Below, one piece after another: positions 19,007 through 27,332 of a stretch of 64,000 nt of DNA (position 1 is its first letter; each line of letters starts with the position of its first letter). The stretch spans positions 62,001 to 126,000 of the forward strand of contig DWZH01000053.1 in the NCBI GenBank assembly GCA_019118275.1, written 5' to 3'. The position numbers and the translations under genes are program-made. Below the pieces are notes generated by a model. The model made no database searches. It was not told the DNA's origin and was given only the letters and a program-made list of their open reading frames with translations. This DNA is from Candidatus Brachybacterium merdavium (lineage in GTDB: Bacteria > Actinomycetota > Actinomycetes > Actinomycetales > Dermabacteraceae).

Positions 19007-19028
19007 TGATACTACGGGTTGCAGTTAC
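19007..19028 (-). promoter_or_regulatory. Putative operator shared with the FadB-like gene
   Basis: TGATACtaCGGGTTgCAGTtAc; see 8430..8451. Confidence 0.55.
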
Positions 19029-19214
19029 TTGTGGGGAAGTCCGACGGCCCGCGCCCCTCGGCCGGCCGCCTCCCATACGGACGGCGCCGCACCCGCGGTC
19101 TCGGCGAGGACGACTCGTGGCGTACTCCGCACGCAGCAGGATCCACCCGCAGCATGATCTGGTCGCTCCTGGCGGAGGACGCGACGCGGCCACGCCTGCG
19201 GCGAGAGTGGAGTC

Positions 19215-19406
19215 ATGAAGAACGCGACCATCTCCACCAGCCGCACCCGAGCCACCACGAGCGATGACGCCCTGATCGAGTACCGTCCGCTGTCGTCCGA
19301 CTGGGGCGACGTCACAGCCCTGCGGGCGCTGCGGTCGCGCAAGGCCCGCAGTGCCCGCCGTGGCGCAGACCCCACGGTGCTGGGAGCGCGAAGGCTCAGG
19401 CGCTGA
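19215..19406 (+). CDS. Small basic hypothetical protein
   Basis: 63-aa ORF MKNATISTSRTRATTSDDALIEYRPLSSDWGDVTALRALRSRKARSARRG...; no clear family. Confidence 0.35.
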   Translation: MKNATISTSRTRATTSDDALIEYRPLSSDWGDVTALRALRSRKARSARRGADPTVLGARRLRR

Positions 19407-19569
19407 GCCGCCGGAGGATCGGTTCGCGGGCGAGCCGTACCGTCTCCAGCACCTCCTCGCGTCCGGCCCCTTTTACGGTTCGGGTCGACAGTCCGCAGCA
19501 CAGAGCCCACACCAGATCGGTGGGCCGGCCAGCCTCGGTCTCCGAGGCGGGCCGGCCCTCCCGGGCGGG

Positions 19570-19644
19570 CTGCCAGCGCGTCCTCCCGGACGGACTGTCA
19601 GCGCGTCCTCCCGGGCGGGCTGCCAGCGCATCCTCCAGACGGAC
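19570..19644. repeat. ~25-bp tandem repeat, three copies
   Basis: ctg(c/t)cagcgc(g/a)tcctccc.ggacgga units at 19570, 19595 and 19620. Confidence 0.8.
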
Positions 19645-19678
19645 TGCTCGAGTCGCGCGCAGCAAGGGTCTCGCCCAG

Positions 19679-19734
19679 CCCTCAGCCCTCTGCCCTCTGC
19701 CCTCAGCCCTCAGTCCTCAGTCCTCAGTCCTCTA
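19679..19734. repeat. 7-bp tandem repeat (YCCTCWG)8, with two further units at 19750..19763
   Basis: CCCTCAG CCCTCTG CCCTCTG CCCTCAG CCCTCAG TCCTCAG TCCTCAG TCCTCTA. Confidence 0.92.
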
Positions 19735-19804
19735 TGCAAACCTGCCTGACCCTCTGCCCTCTGCCTCCTGGCAGCTTCTGGCCGGGACGGCTTACGATCC
19801 GAGC

Positions 19805-20491
19805 ATGAGCACCACGGACGACGACCGGTCCCGCCTGGCCGCGGAGAGTCCCGACTTCTTGGCGGGCTCGCTGGCCGATGACGCCCCGGAGGATCCGTGC
19901 GTCCTGGTCGACGTCTGGCAGGACGATGCCTTCATCCGCCGCAGCGAGCACGGGGACCTGCCCGACCCCACGGCGGTGGTGCTGTCCACCGTTGCCTTCG
20001 ATGCCGAGGGCACGCCGTGGCCCCGATCGCGCACGGTGCTGCTGAAAGGTCGGGATGCCCGCGGCTTCGTGCTGTACACCAACCTCGGCTCCGCGAAGGG
20101 TGAGGAGATCGCGACGGCACCCCGGGCGGCTCTGCTGATGCCCTGGTACCCGCTCCAGCGTCAGGTGCGGATCGAAGGCATGGTCGAGGAGCTCACCTCG
20201 GAGGAGTCCGATGCGTACTTCGGGCAGCGTCCGCGCGGCTCGCAGATCGGCGCCTGGGCCTCCCAGCAGTCCCGGCCCATCGGCTCCCGTGAGGAGCTGG
20301 AGACGCAATACGCCGAGGCGGAAGAACGCTTCGAAGGGACCGATGTGCCGCGCCCGCCGTACTGGGGCGGGATCCGCGTGGTGCCCGAGCGGATCGAGTT
20401 CTGGCAGGGGCGCGAGAACCGCCTGCACGATCGGCTGGCCTACCGGCGCCTTGCCGACGGCAGCTGGAACCGGACCCGTCTACAGCCCTGA
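19805..20491 (+). CDS. pdxH: Pyridoxamine 5'-phosphate oxidase
   Basis: RTVLLKGRDARGFVLYTNLGSAKGEEI; QSRPIGSREELE; PPYWGGIRVVPERIEFWQGRENRLHDR. Confidence 0.95.
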   Translation: MSTTDDDRSRLAAESPDFLAGSLADDAPEDPCVLVDVWQDDAFIRRSEHGDLPDPTAVVLSTVAFDAEGTPWPRSRTVLLKGRDARGFVLYTNLGSAKGEEIATAPRAALLMPWYPLQRQVRIEGMVEELTSEESDAYFGQRPRGSQIGAWASQQSRPIGSREELETQYAEAEERFEGTDVPRPPYWGGIRVVPERIEFWQGRENRLHDRLAYRRLADGSWNRTRLQP

Positions 20492-20569
20492 GGACGGTGA
20501 GCGGTCGGTCTCCGCTCCCTCGGGGCCCGCCCGCTCCTCCGGGGAGGCCCGCCCGCATCACCCGTGCGG

Positions 20570-21433
20570 TCAGCCGTCCCCGTCGGATCCGTGCGTCATC
20601 TCGCCCTCGTCGGGAGCGATGGCGGCGTGCTCGCGCAGCACCTCGATCCGGGCGACATCGATGTCGACCCCTCCCTCGATGCCGGAGACGGTGCCGTCGA
20701 AGCGCAGCTGCCAGACCGACCAGCCCTCCCGATCGGGGCGACCGGCCTCGGAGAACGCCCAGTCCGGGCGGGTGTCGGCCACGGGCAGCCCGTAGTGGGC
20801 GCGCCATTCCGAGGAGGAGTAGATGACCATGCGCCGCCCCCATGCCGCTTCGACCGCGGTGGTGAAGGCATCGATCTCCGACTGCGCATGGTCGGCTTCG
20901 GGGCGCTCGTCGCAGGCCCCGTCGAACTCGAGGTCCAGGGCCGGCGGCAGGGCGGTGTCGTCGGGCGGCACGGCGGCCAGGAAGTCGGCGGCCTGGTCGG
21001 CGCCCGGTGAGCACAGCGTGAAGTAGTGGTAGGCGCCAGGGGTGATCCCTGCCGCCTTCGCCCCGTCCCAGTTCTCCTGGAAGCGGTCGTCGGTGAAGTT
21101 GCTGCCCTCCGTCGCCTTGAGGTAGGCGAAGGAGTAGCCGTCGGCGGCGACCTGCTGCCAGTCGATGTCCCTCTGATGGCTGGAGACGTCGATGCCCATG
21201 ACCTCGTCGGCGGCCAGCTCGATGTCCTCGGGGAGCTGGCCGAGAGCCGCAGCGTCGGACGGGGTGCCGGGGGCGGTCATCGCGGAATCGTCGGCCTGGC
21301 GCGGGCCGTCCTCGTTCCCGAGGAGTCCGATCAGGGTTGCGCTGCAGCCGCCGATCAGCAGCAGCACGAGCGCGCCGGCCGCCAGGGCGAGGCGTAGCCG
21401 CCGGCGAACCTGCTCGCGAGTGAATCGGGGCAC
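20570..21433 (-). CDS. Secreted/membrane-anchored glycoside hydrolase family 25 lysozyme
   Basis: VMGIDVSSHQRDIDWQQVAADGYSFAYLKATEGSNFTDDRF...PALDLEFDG...VIYSSSEW; GTG start, N-terminal TM. Confidence 0.93.
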   Translation of the reverse strand: MPRFTREQVRRRLRLALAAGALVLLLIGGCSATLIGLLGNEDGPRQADDSAMTAPGTPSDAAALGQLPEDIELAADEVMGIDVSSHQRDIDWQQVAADGYSFAYLKATEGSNFTDDRFQENWDGAKAAGITPGAYHYFTLCSPGADQAADFLAAVPPDDTALPPALDLEFDGACDERPEADHAQSEIDAFTTAVEAAWGRRMVIYSSSEWRAHYGLPVADTRPDWAFSEAGRPDREGWSVWQLRFDGTVSGIEGGVDIDVARIEVLREHAAIAPDEGEMTHGSDGDG

Positions 21434-21492
21434 ATGTTGACGGTACCGGAGCAGGGCACCGAGGGCGGTGCGACGTGCCGCAGCTGCCCGGA

Positions 21493-22230
21493 TCAGCGGG
21501 CGAACAGGGTGGCGAAGGCGCGCAGCAGTTTCGGCGGCTGGTCGGCGGTGACCGCGGCGAGCGCCTCGAAGACCTCTTCCATCTGGTCGGGCGAGAAATA
21601 GCCATGGTCGCGGTAGGCGCGGGCGCGCTCGATGATCGCGGGCACGTCCAGCTCGGGGTGGAACTGGGTGGAGTATTGGCGGGTGCCCACCCGGAACATC
21701 TGCACCGGGCAGGCCTGACCGGTGGCCAGCACCGTCGCGTGCTCGGGCAGGCTGCGGACGGCCTCCTTGTGGCCGACGAGTCCGGTGAAGGTGCAGGACA
21801 TTCCGGCCTCGCGGATCAGCGGGTCGGCCTGGCCGGCCTCGGTCAGCGCGACCTCGATCGCGCCCAGCGGCTCGCCGTAGGTGCGGTCGATCAGGGCGCC
21901 CTGGTGGGTGCCGAGGGTGCCGATCCCGTAGCAGGCCCCGAAGAAGGGGATGTCCTGCTCGAACACGTGGTCCAGGACACGGAAGATCTCCTTCTCCGCG
22001 CGCAGCTCGGCGGCGGACTTGGTCTCGTCGGGCTCGGAGACCGTGAAGGGGCTGCCGCCCAGGATGATCCCGGAGATGTCCTCGGCGGCGAGCTCCGGGA
22101 ATGGTTCCCGGTCCAGCCGCGCCCAGATCAGGTCCTCCTCGCACAGACCGGTGAAGTCCACGATGGAGGTCTTCTCGTTGGAGGCGACCTCGTCCTCTGG
22201 GCGGGTGGCGATCAGCACGAACGGTTTCAC
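21493..22230 (-). CDS. Class I glutamine amidotransferase-like protein
   Basis: GIILGGSPFTVSEP; IPFFGACYGIGTLGTHQG nucleophile Cys; QYSTQFHPELD. Confidence 0.88.
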   Translation of the reverse strand: MKPFVLIATRPEDEVASNEKTSIVDFTGLCEEDLIWARLDREPFPELAAEDISGIILGGSPFTVSEPDETKSAAELRAEKEIFRVLDHVFEQDIPFFGACYGIGTLGTHQGALIDRTYGEPLGAIEVALTEAGQADPLIREAGMSCTFTGLVGHKEAVRSLPEHATVLATGQACPVQMFRVGTRQYSTQFHPELDVPAIIERARAYRDHGYFSPDQMEEVFEALAAVTADQPPKLLRAFATLFAR

Positions 22231-22277
22231 GAGAGAATGCTAGCCCCGCCCGGGCCACGCCGACGCAGGAGCTGCCC

Positions 22278-23381
22278 ATGACACCGTCCACCTCCTCCGG
22301 TCCGCCCTCCTCTTATCCGCGCAGGTCCGGCCGCTCCCCCGTCTCGGAGGGTCGGCGGGCGACCAGGGGCCCCGACGGTGCGATGCCCGATGCCGGGCGA
22401 GGTCTCGAGCAGATCGCGGGGCATCCGTTGCCGCAGCGTCTGGCCGAGGCGGAGGAACCCGCGGTGGTCGTCTGGCGGGACGAGGTGCTGCCCGGTCTGG
22501 TGGAGGGGTTGCTGTCCGAGTGGTCCCTGGCCGCGCAGGCGCCCTTCACGCCGGGCGGGTCCACGGCGTGGGTCGCCCCCGTGACCGGGGCGGGCGGCAC
22601 CGAACTGGTGCTGAAGGTCGCGTGGGCCCATGACGAGTCACGGGACGAGGCGGCCGGCATGGCGGTCTGGCAGGGCTGGGGCGCCGCCCGGCTGTTGCAC
22701 GCCGAGCTGCGCGGGCAGTCCTCGTTGCTGCTGATGGAGCGGGTCAGCCCCGGGACCCCACTGTCGCAGTCCCTGTCCCGGACCGCCCGGGATGAGGTGA
22801 TCGCCGCCCTGCTGAAGCGGCTCTGGTCGGCGCCGATCCCGCCCAGCACCGCTCTGCGGCCGCTCACCCGGATGTGCGAATGGTGGGCCGACGAGGCGGC
22901 CCACCGCTTGGCTGCGGCCGCCGGTGTGACCGGACACGAGGAGCCGGTCCTGCCCGCGGGCCTGGTCGAGCACGGTTTGGGGCTGTTCCGGCAGTTGCCG
23001 CGGGGATGGGATGGCGAGCCGGCGCTGCTGGCAACCGATCTGCATCCGGACAATGTGCTGCTGTCCTGCCCCGACCGTGACGGCGCTCTCACGGCCGCGG
23101 GCGGCGTCGGCAAGGTGGGTGCGGTCGGGGGGTCATGGGTGCTGATCGACCCCAAGCCCTACCTCGGCGATCCGCACTATGACGTGTTGCAGCACATGTT
23201 CAACGATGTCGGGCGGCTGACGGCGGATCCGTCTGCCTTTGCCGAGCGGATGGCGCGGCTGACGGGCTTGGATCCGCGCCGGGTGCGGCGATGGCTGCTG
23301 GCGCGGTGCGTGCAGGAGGCCGGGGTCATCGAGGGTGCGTCCGTAGCAGCGTTGCGGCTGGCGGCCGACGGAATCCGATGA
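22278..23381 (+). CDS. Aminoglycoside/hydroxyurea-type phosphotransferase (APH(6)/StrB-like kinase)
   Basis: ELVLKVAW; LLATDLHPDNVLLS catalytic loop; WVLIDPKPYLGDPHYDVLQ. Confidence 0.82.
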   Translation: MTPSTSSGPPSSYPRRSGRSPVSEGRRATRGPDGAMPDAGRGLEQIAGHPLPQRLAEAEEPAVVVWRDEVLPGLVEGLLSEWSLAAQAPFTPGGSTAWVAPVTGAGGTELVLKVAWAHDESRDEAAGMAVWQGWGAARLLHAELRGQSSLLLMERVSPGTPLSQSLSRTARDEVIAALLKRLWSAPIPPSTALRPLTRMCEWWADEAAHRLAAAAGVTGHEEPVLPAGLVEHGLGLFRQLPRGWDGEPALLATDLHPDNVLLSCPDRDGALTAAGGVGKVGAVGGSWVLIDPKPYLGDPHYDVLQHMFNDVGRLTADPSAFAERMARLTGLDPRRVRRWLLARCVQEAGVIEGASVAALRLAADGIR

Positions 23382-23397
23382 GCCGGAGCCCGCGGCG

Positions 23398-23446
23398 CCC
23401 TCCACCGGAGGGGCCTGGTACCTCCCACCGGAGGGGCCTGATATCT
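23398..23446. repeat. 23-bp direct repeat x2 containing small hairpins
   Basis: ccctccaccggaggggcctggta / cctcccaccggaggggcctgata. Confidence 0.75.
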
Positions 23447-23468
23447 CGTCCTGCTCCTGGACGCAGCA

Positions 23469-23507
23469 CAGGCACCCCGAGGCGCAGAGAGCTCCTCGAG
23501 GTGCCTG
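23469..23507. terminator. Stem-loop terminator between convergent genes
   Basis: CAGGCACCcCGAGG ... CCTCGaGGTGCCTG. Confidence 0.65.
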
Positions 23508-23515
23508 GACAGCAG

Positions 23516-25228
23516 TCAGTCCGATGGTGGGGCCGGGGCGCCACGATCCGGTGGATCCGTGCTGCCGCCTTCCCGCGATCTGGGCGTATCGGTGCCCGGC
23601 GGGTCGGGGGCGGCTTCGGTCGGAGGGGCTATGCGGCCCGCCGGGCCGGGAGCACCTTCGGTGAGAGGGCCGATGCCGGCCGCCGGTGGGCCGGAGCGGT
23701 CCGGGGCGGGTGGGCTCCCGGTGCGGGCCGACGAGTCAGCGTCTACTCCGACCTGGCCCGGCTGCTCCGGCTGAGGCGGGGCCGGCAGGGTCAGGGACGT
23801 GGGAGTGGTGGTCCGGGTGAGGCCGGCATTGCTGGTCCACCGCACGCGATGGCCGGAGCCCTGGCTCCGCTCGATCTCACGGGCCATCTGCTCCTTCAGA
23901 TTGCAGGCAGCGCACAGGCCCTGGCCGTTGTCGATGCTGGTCTTCCCGCCTCGCGCGATGGAACGGATGTGGTCGGACTGGCGGATCACCGCATTGCAGT
24001 GCGGGCCACGGCAGACGGTGTCCCTCCACGCCAGGAAGCGCGCCATCGCCTTGGGGAAGGCGCGCGCCTTCGATTCCACTGCTACCAGCTCTCCGGTGGT
24101 CGGATGGGTGTAGAGGCGGCGGAGGACAGCACGCAGGTCCGGCCCATCCGGTCCGATCGGGCCGTCCTGCAGATCCGCTGGCTCTCGCAGCGCGGCCCGC
24201 AGGTCTTCGCGGACGCAGTCGACCGGGACCGGGCCGTATCCCTCGATCTGGGCGATGTCCCCCGCACCGGGGTCGATCAGAGCGCGGTCGGTGATGATCA
24301 TGCCGATGTCCAACATGGTCGGGTCCATGGCGTCCTCGCGCCCGAGCAGAGTGTCCACCAGGCAGTCGGCCATGATCGCGTGGTGACCGCGGTGGTCGCC
24401 CTGAGCACGTAGTCGTTCGGCCTCGAGCGAGAGCCGCTTGCGGACCAGCACCGCATCTCTGGCCGGCAGGCGGGCGTTCAGCGATGCCATCCCGTGGTTG
24501 ACCGGAGTGACCGTGACATGGCGGTCACGGGCGGCACGCTGATGACGACGGCTGGCTCCGTCGGGATCGAGGCGACCGATGGCGGCGGTGACGGCGTGCT
24601 TCCAGCGTGTGGTGCCAGCCGCGTCCAGGTCCGGCAGGCGCTCGTCGAGCACCCGGTCCACGGCACGGCGGTCCACGTGCTCAAGCGGCCCGAGGCTGCG
24701 GGCGGTCTCGTGGACGATTTCTGCGGTCACCTTGCCCGTGGCCAGTGCCCGCAGCATATGGGGCATGTCGCGCACGATCCGGCGCGATCTGGTCAGAGCG
24801 GCGCTCGCGGCATGCGGTGCCCGGCGGGTGGCCAGGGTGATCTCGGTGCGAGAGAGCAGATCCGCCTGCTTCTCGATCTTCTCCAGCACGATCTCCGGGT
24901 CGAGCTCGTGGGCGGTATCGTCCCGGGCAGCTTCGATCTGCTCGCGGCGGGTGGCACCGGACAGGGCATCCACGGAGCGGGCTTCGAGGGCGTCGATGGC
25001 ACTGCGGGCCTCGTGCAGGGTGCGCAGGAGCTGGACGTAGGTGGCGCTGTCGTGCTTCTCGACGTCGAACATCCCGCGCGGCTCCTGCGCGATCTCGCTC
25101 AGCAGGTGCGCGTGATCCCCGGTCTCCTTCCACAGTCGCTCGGGACCGTTCTCATGCAGGGCATCCAGCTGCTGCTGGCGATGGTCTGCGCCATCAGCAG
25201 CGACGGGAGTGCATGAACGATTCGACAT
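23516..25228 (-). CDS. DUF222 / HNH endonuclease domain protein (13E12-repeat type)
   Basis: N-terminal helical DUF222-like region; HNH core VCRGPHCNAVIRQSDHIRSIARGGKTSIDNGQGLCAACNLKEQ; Pro-rich C-terminal tail. Confidence 0.88.
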   Translation of the reverse strand: MSNRSCTPVAADGADHRQQQLDALHENGPERLWKETGDHAHLLSEIAQEPRGMFDVEKHDSATYVQLLRTLHEARSAIDALEARSVDALSGATRREQIEAARDDTAHELDPEIVLEKIEKQADLLSRTEITLATRRAPHAASAALTRSRRIVRDMPHMLRALATGKVTAEIVHETARSLGPLEHVDRRAVDRVLDERLPDLDAAGTTRWKHAVTAAIGRLDPDGASRRHQRAARDRHVTVTPVNHGMASLNARLPARDAVLVRKRLSLEAERLRAQGDHRGHHAIMADCLVDTLLGREDAMDPTMLDIGMIITDRALIDPGAGDIAQIEGYGPVPVDCVREDLRAALREPADLQDGPIGPDGPDLRAVLRRLYTHPTTGELVAVESKARAFPKAMARFLAWRDTVCRGPHCNAVIRQSDHIRSIARGGKTSIDNGQGLCAACNLKEQMAREIERSQGSGHRVRWTSNAGLTRTTTPTSLTLPAPPQPEQPGQVGVDADSSARTGSPPAPDRSGPPAAGIGPLTEGAPGPAGRIAPPTEAAPDPPGTDTPRSREGGSTDPPDRGAPAPPSD

Positions 25229-25521
25229 GCCCCCACCGTGCCGCCGCTCGATCCACCTTTCCAGGTGCGTTCTCGAAATGGGGATGAGCACACCCTGGGG
25301 AGGAACGCTGGGGCCCTCGAGGACGCCTCGAGCAACTCGCGGGAGGCCCCATAGAGGCCGCGGAGCTCCGGCACGACTGTTCGTCGATTACTTCTCCGTG
25401 GACGCACCCCGTACGTCTGCCGCCGAGGACGGACCAGTGGCACACTCCGGTCGGGCCCGCCAGATCGGTCCGGCCCTCGTCAGACCCGCGCTCGGCGGGC
25501 CTGCCCGCTCGGTCCGGTCCC

Positions 25522-25608
25522 GTCGGACCCACCGGAGCAGGCCCGGCCCCGTCGGACCCACCGGAGCAGGCCCGGCCCCGTCGAACCCGCCGAGCCAGGC
25601 CCGGCCCC
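25522..25608. repeat. 29-bp tandem repeat, three copies
   Basis: gtcggacccaccggagcaggcccggcccc at 25522 and 25551, degenerate copy at 25580; period not divisible by 3. Confidence 0.9.
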
Positions 25609-25655
25609 GGTCGACCCGACACCGGTCACGCCCACGCCGATCAGCCCCGCTCCGG

Positions 25656-26315
25656 TCAAGCCGCTCCGAGCATCTCCCGCAGCTCCTCGCTGAGCCCTTC
25701 GACCTCCACCGGGACGCTCGGCCGGCGCAGGGTATCCGGGGTGACCAGGAATCTCTGCTCAAGCAGCGGCGCTCCGGCCAACCGGGAGATCTGGGTGCCG
25801 TTGTCGACGTACCCGCAGGCACGGGAGACCCCGAATGAGGAAGCGTTGCCGACCGCGGCGGCGGATTCGGCTCGGGTGGCCCCTAAATGGTCGAAGGCGA
25901 ACACCAGCATCGCCTGGCGCATCAGCGTGCCGTACCCCCGGCCGTGCTGGTCACGGGTCAGCCAGGAGCCCGAGTCGATGGCCTTGCGCTGCGCGAAGCG
26001 GGTCGCCATGGCGTCCTGGCAACCGATCAGTCGACCGTCGGCCCAGATGCCGAACGGCAGCGTCCACTGCTCCGCTGAGAGATCGGCGCGCAGTCGCCAC
26101 TGGAAGCGCAGAGCCTCCCGCACCCGCTGCTCGGGGTCGACCGCGTACCAGGGGAAGACGTACTCGGCGTCGGCCTCATCGAAGATCGGCCGACGGATGA
26201 GCTCCGCATACTCGGGCAGGTCCGCGTCGGTGAGCACTCGCAACGTCAGCGACCCGGCACGGATCACCAGCCCGTGGGGCGGGAACAGCGCAGAAAGGCC
26301 TGGGGTCGGGTCCAT
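25656..26315 (-). CDS. GNAT family N-acetyltransferase (RimJ/RimL-like)
   Basis: GSLTLRVLTDADLPEYAEL...GIWADGRLIGCQD...SWLTRDQHGRGYGTLMRQAMLVFAFDHLGA. Confidence 0.88.
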   Translation of the reverse strand: MDPTPGLSALFPPHGLVIRAGSLTLRVLTDADLPEYAELIRRPIFDEADAEYVFPWYAVDPEQRVREALRFQWRLRADLSAEQWTLPFGIWADGRLIGCQDAMATRFAQRKAIDSGSWLTRDQHGRGYGTLMRQAMLVFAFDHLGATRAESAAAVGNASSFGVSRACGYVDNGTQISRLAGAPLLEQRFLVTPDTLRRPSVPVEVEGLSEELREMLGAA

Positions 26316-26485
26316 CGCCCCAGGCTAGAGGGCAGCAGGATCCGACCCCAAGCCTTTTCTGCAGCGCCTCAGCGAGCGACGCCCACGGGGAGCGACAACG
26401 CCCGCCGCCACGAAGGACGACGAGCGCTGCCGTTCGGCCCGCGGAGGTGATCATGCCGCTGGCCGGCTGATCACCTCCGGCGACG

Positions 26486-26950
26486 TCATGCCGTCGCGGT
26501 CTCCGGCTTGTCAACCTCGACGGTCCCGTCGGCACCGGCCTCGAGACCGCGATCCGTGTGCGCCACCGAGATCTTGCGGGGCTTGGCCTCCTCGGCCATG
26601 GGGATCGTCAGCCGCAGCACACCGTCGGCGTAGTCGGCCTCGATGCGCTCGAGGGCCACCCGGCTGCCGAGGGTGAGCTGGCGTGCGAAGGCGCCGGTCG
26701 GGCGCTCACGGGTCAGCCAGGAGCGTTCCTCCTGGTGCTGTCCGGCCGCACGCTCGGCGCGGATGGTCAGCGTGCGGTCCTCGACGTCGACATCGATGCT
26801 GGCCGGGTCCACGCCCGGCAGGTCGATCTCGGCGTAGAAGTTGTCGCCGGTCCTGTACAGGTCCATCGGCATGCCGACCGAGGCGGGTGTACGGGTCATG
26901 TCCGAGAAGAAGCGGTCGACCTCTTGGAAGGGAGAAAGCATGCGAGCCAT
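26486..26950 (-). CDS. Hsp20/alpha-crystallin small heat shock protein
   Basis: MARMLSPFQEVDRFFSDM...DNFYAEIDLPGVDPASIDVDVEDRTLTIRAER...LRLTIPMAEEAKPRKI. Confidence 0.94.
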   Translation of the reverse strand: MARMLSPFQEVDRFFSDMTRTPASVGMPMDLYRTGDNFYAEIDLPGVDPASIDVDVEDRTLTIRAERAAGQHQEERSWLTRERPTGAFARQLTLGSRVALERIEADYADGVLRLTIPMAEEAKPRKISVAHTDRGLEAGADGTVEVDKPETATA

Positions 26951-27051
26951 GGTGTACCTCCTGTGGTGATGGTTCGTCGATGTCTTGCGGGGCGCCGCCG
27001 TCGCGACGCCGACACACAGCACAACGGGTTGCGTCGAAGAACTATTCCAAA

Positions 27052-27072
27052 GTTGAGCCCCTTCGGCTCATA
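27052..27072 (-). promoter_or_regulatory. HAIR-like (HspR) operator candidate upstream of hsp20
   Basis: GTTGAGC-CCCTTCG-GCTCATA; core TTGAG-N9-CTCA resembles HAIR CTTGAGT-N7-ACTCAAG imperfectly. Confidence 0.4.
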
Positions 27073-27332
27073 TGATCTGCCTCACTTCGTCGTGTCCGAA
27101 GATCTCGGCTGCGCGGCTGCGGTCGGCGCTCTCGTGCCACGGGACGGAGCAGCCCGCGCCGCCCACCGCCGCACAGCGCGCCTTCCCCGCGGCCGCACAG
27201 CCCCCGCGCGGCCACACAGCGCGCTTTGCCCCGTGCCCGCCGGACAGGGCGCCTTGCCCCGCGTCGTCACGCGGCATACCGCCTTGCCCCGCGGAACCGG
27301 GCGGACTCCGGCTGCGGGCATACTCTGCTGCC

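Noticed and set aside
19396-19665. 89-aa minus ORF ending ...GREEVLETVRLAREPILRRLSA, possibly a regulator C-terminus
   Set aside because: Spans the 25-bp repeats, has no convincing family signature; insufficient support to call a gene fragment.
26430-26480. GGAGGTGATCA...TGATCACCTCC inverted repeat containing the anti-Shine-Dalgarno-like GATCACCTCC string
   Set aside because: Most simply the terminator hairpin of the hsp20/GNAT gene pair; resemblance to the 16S 3' end is probably coincidental.
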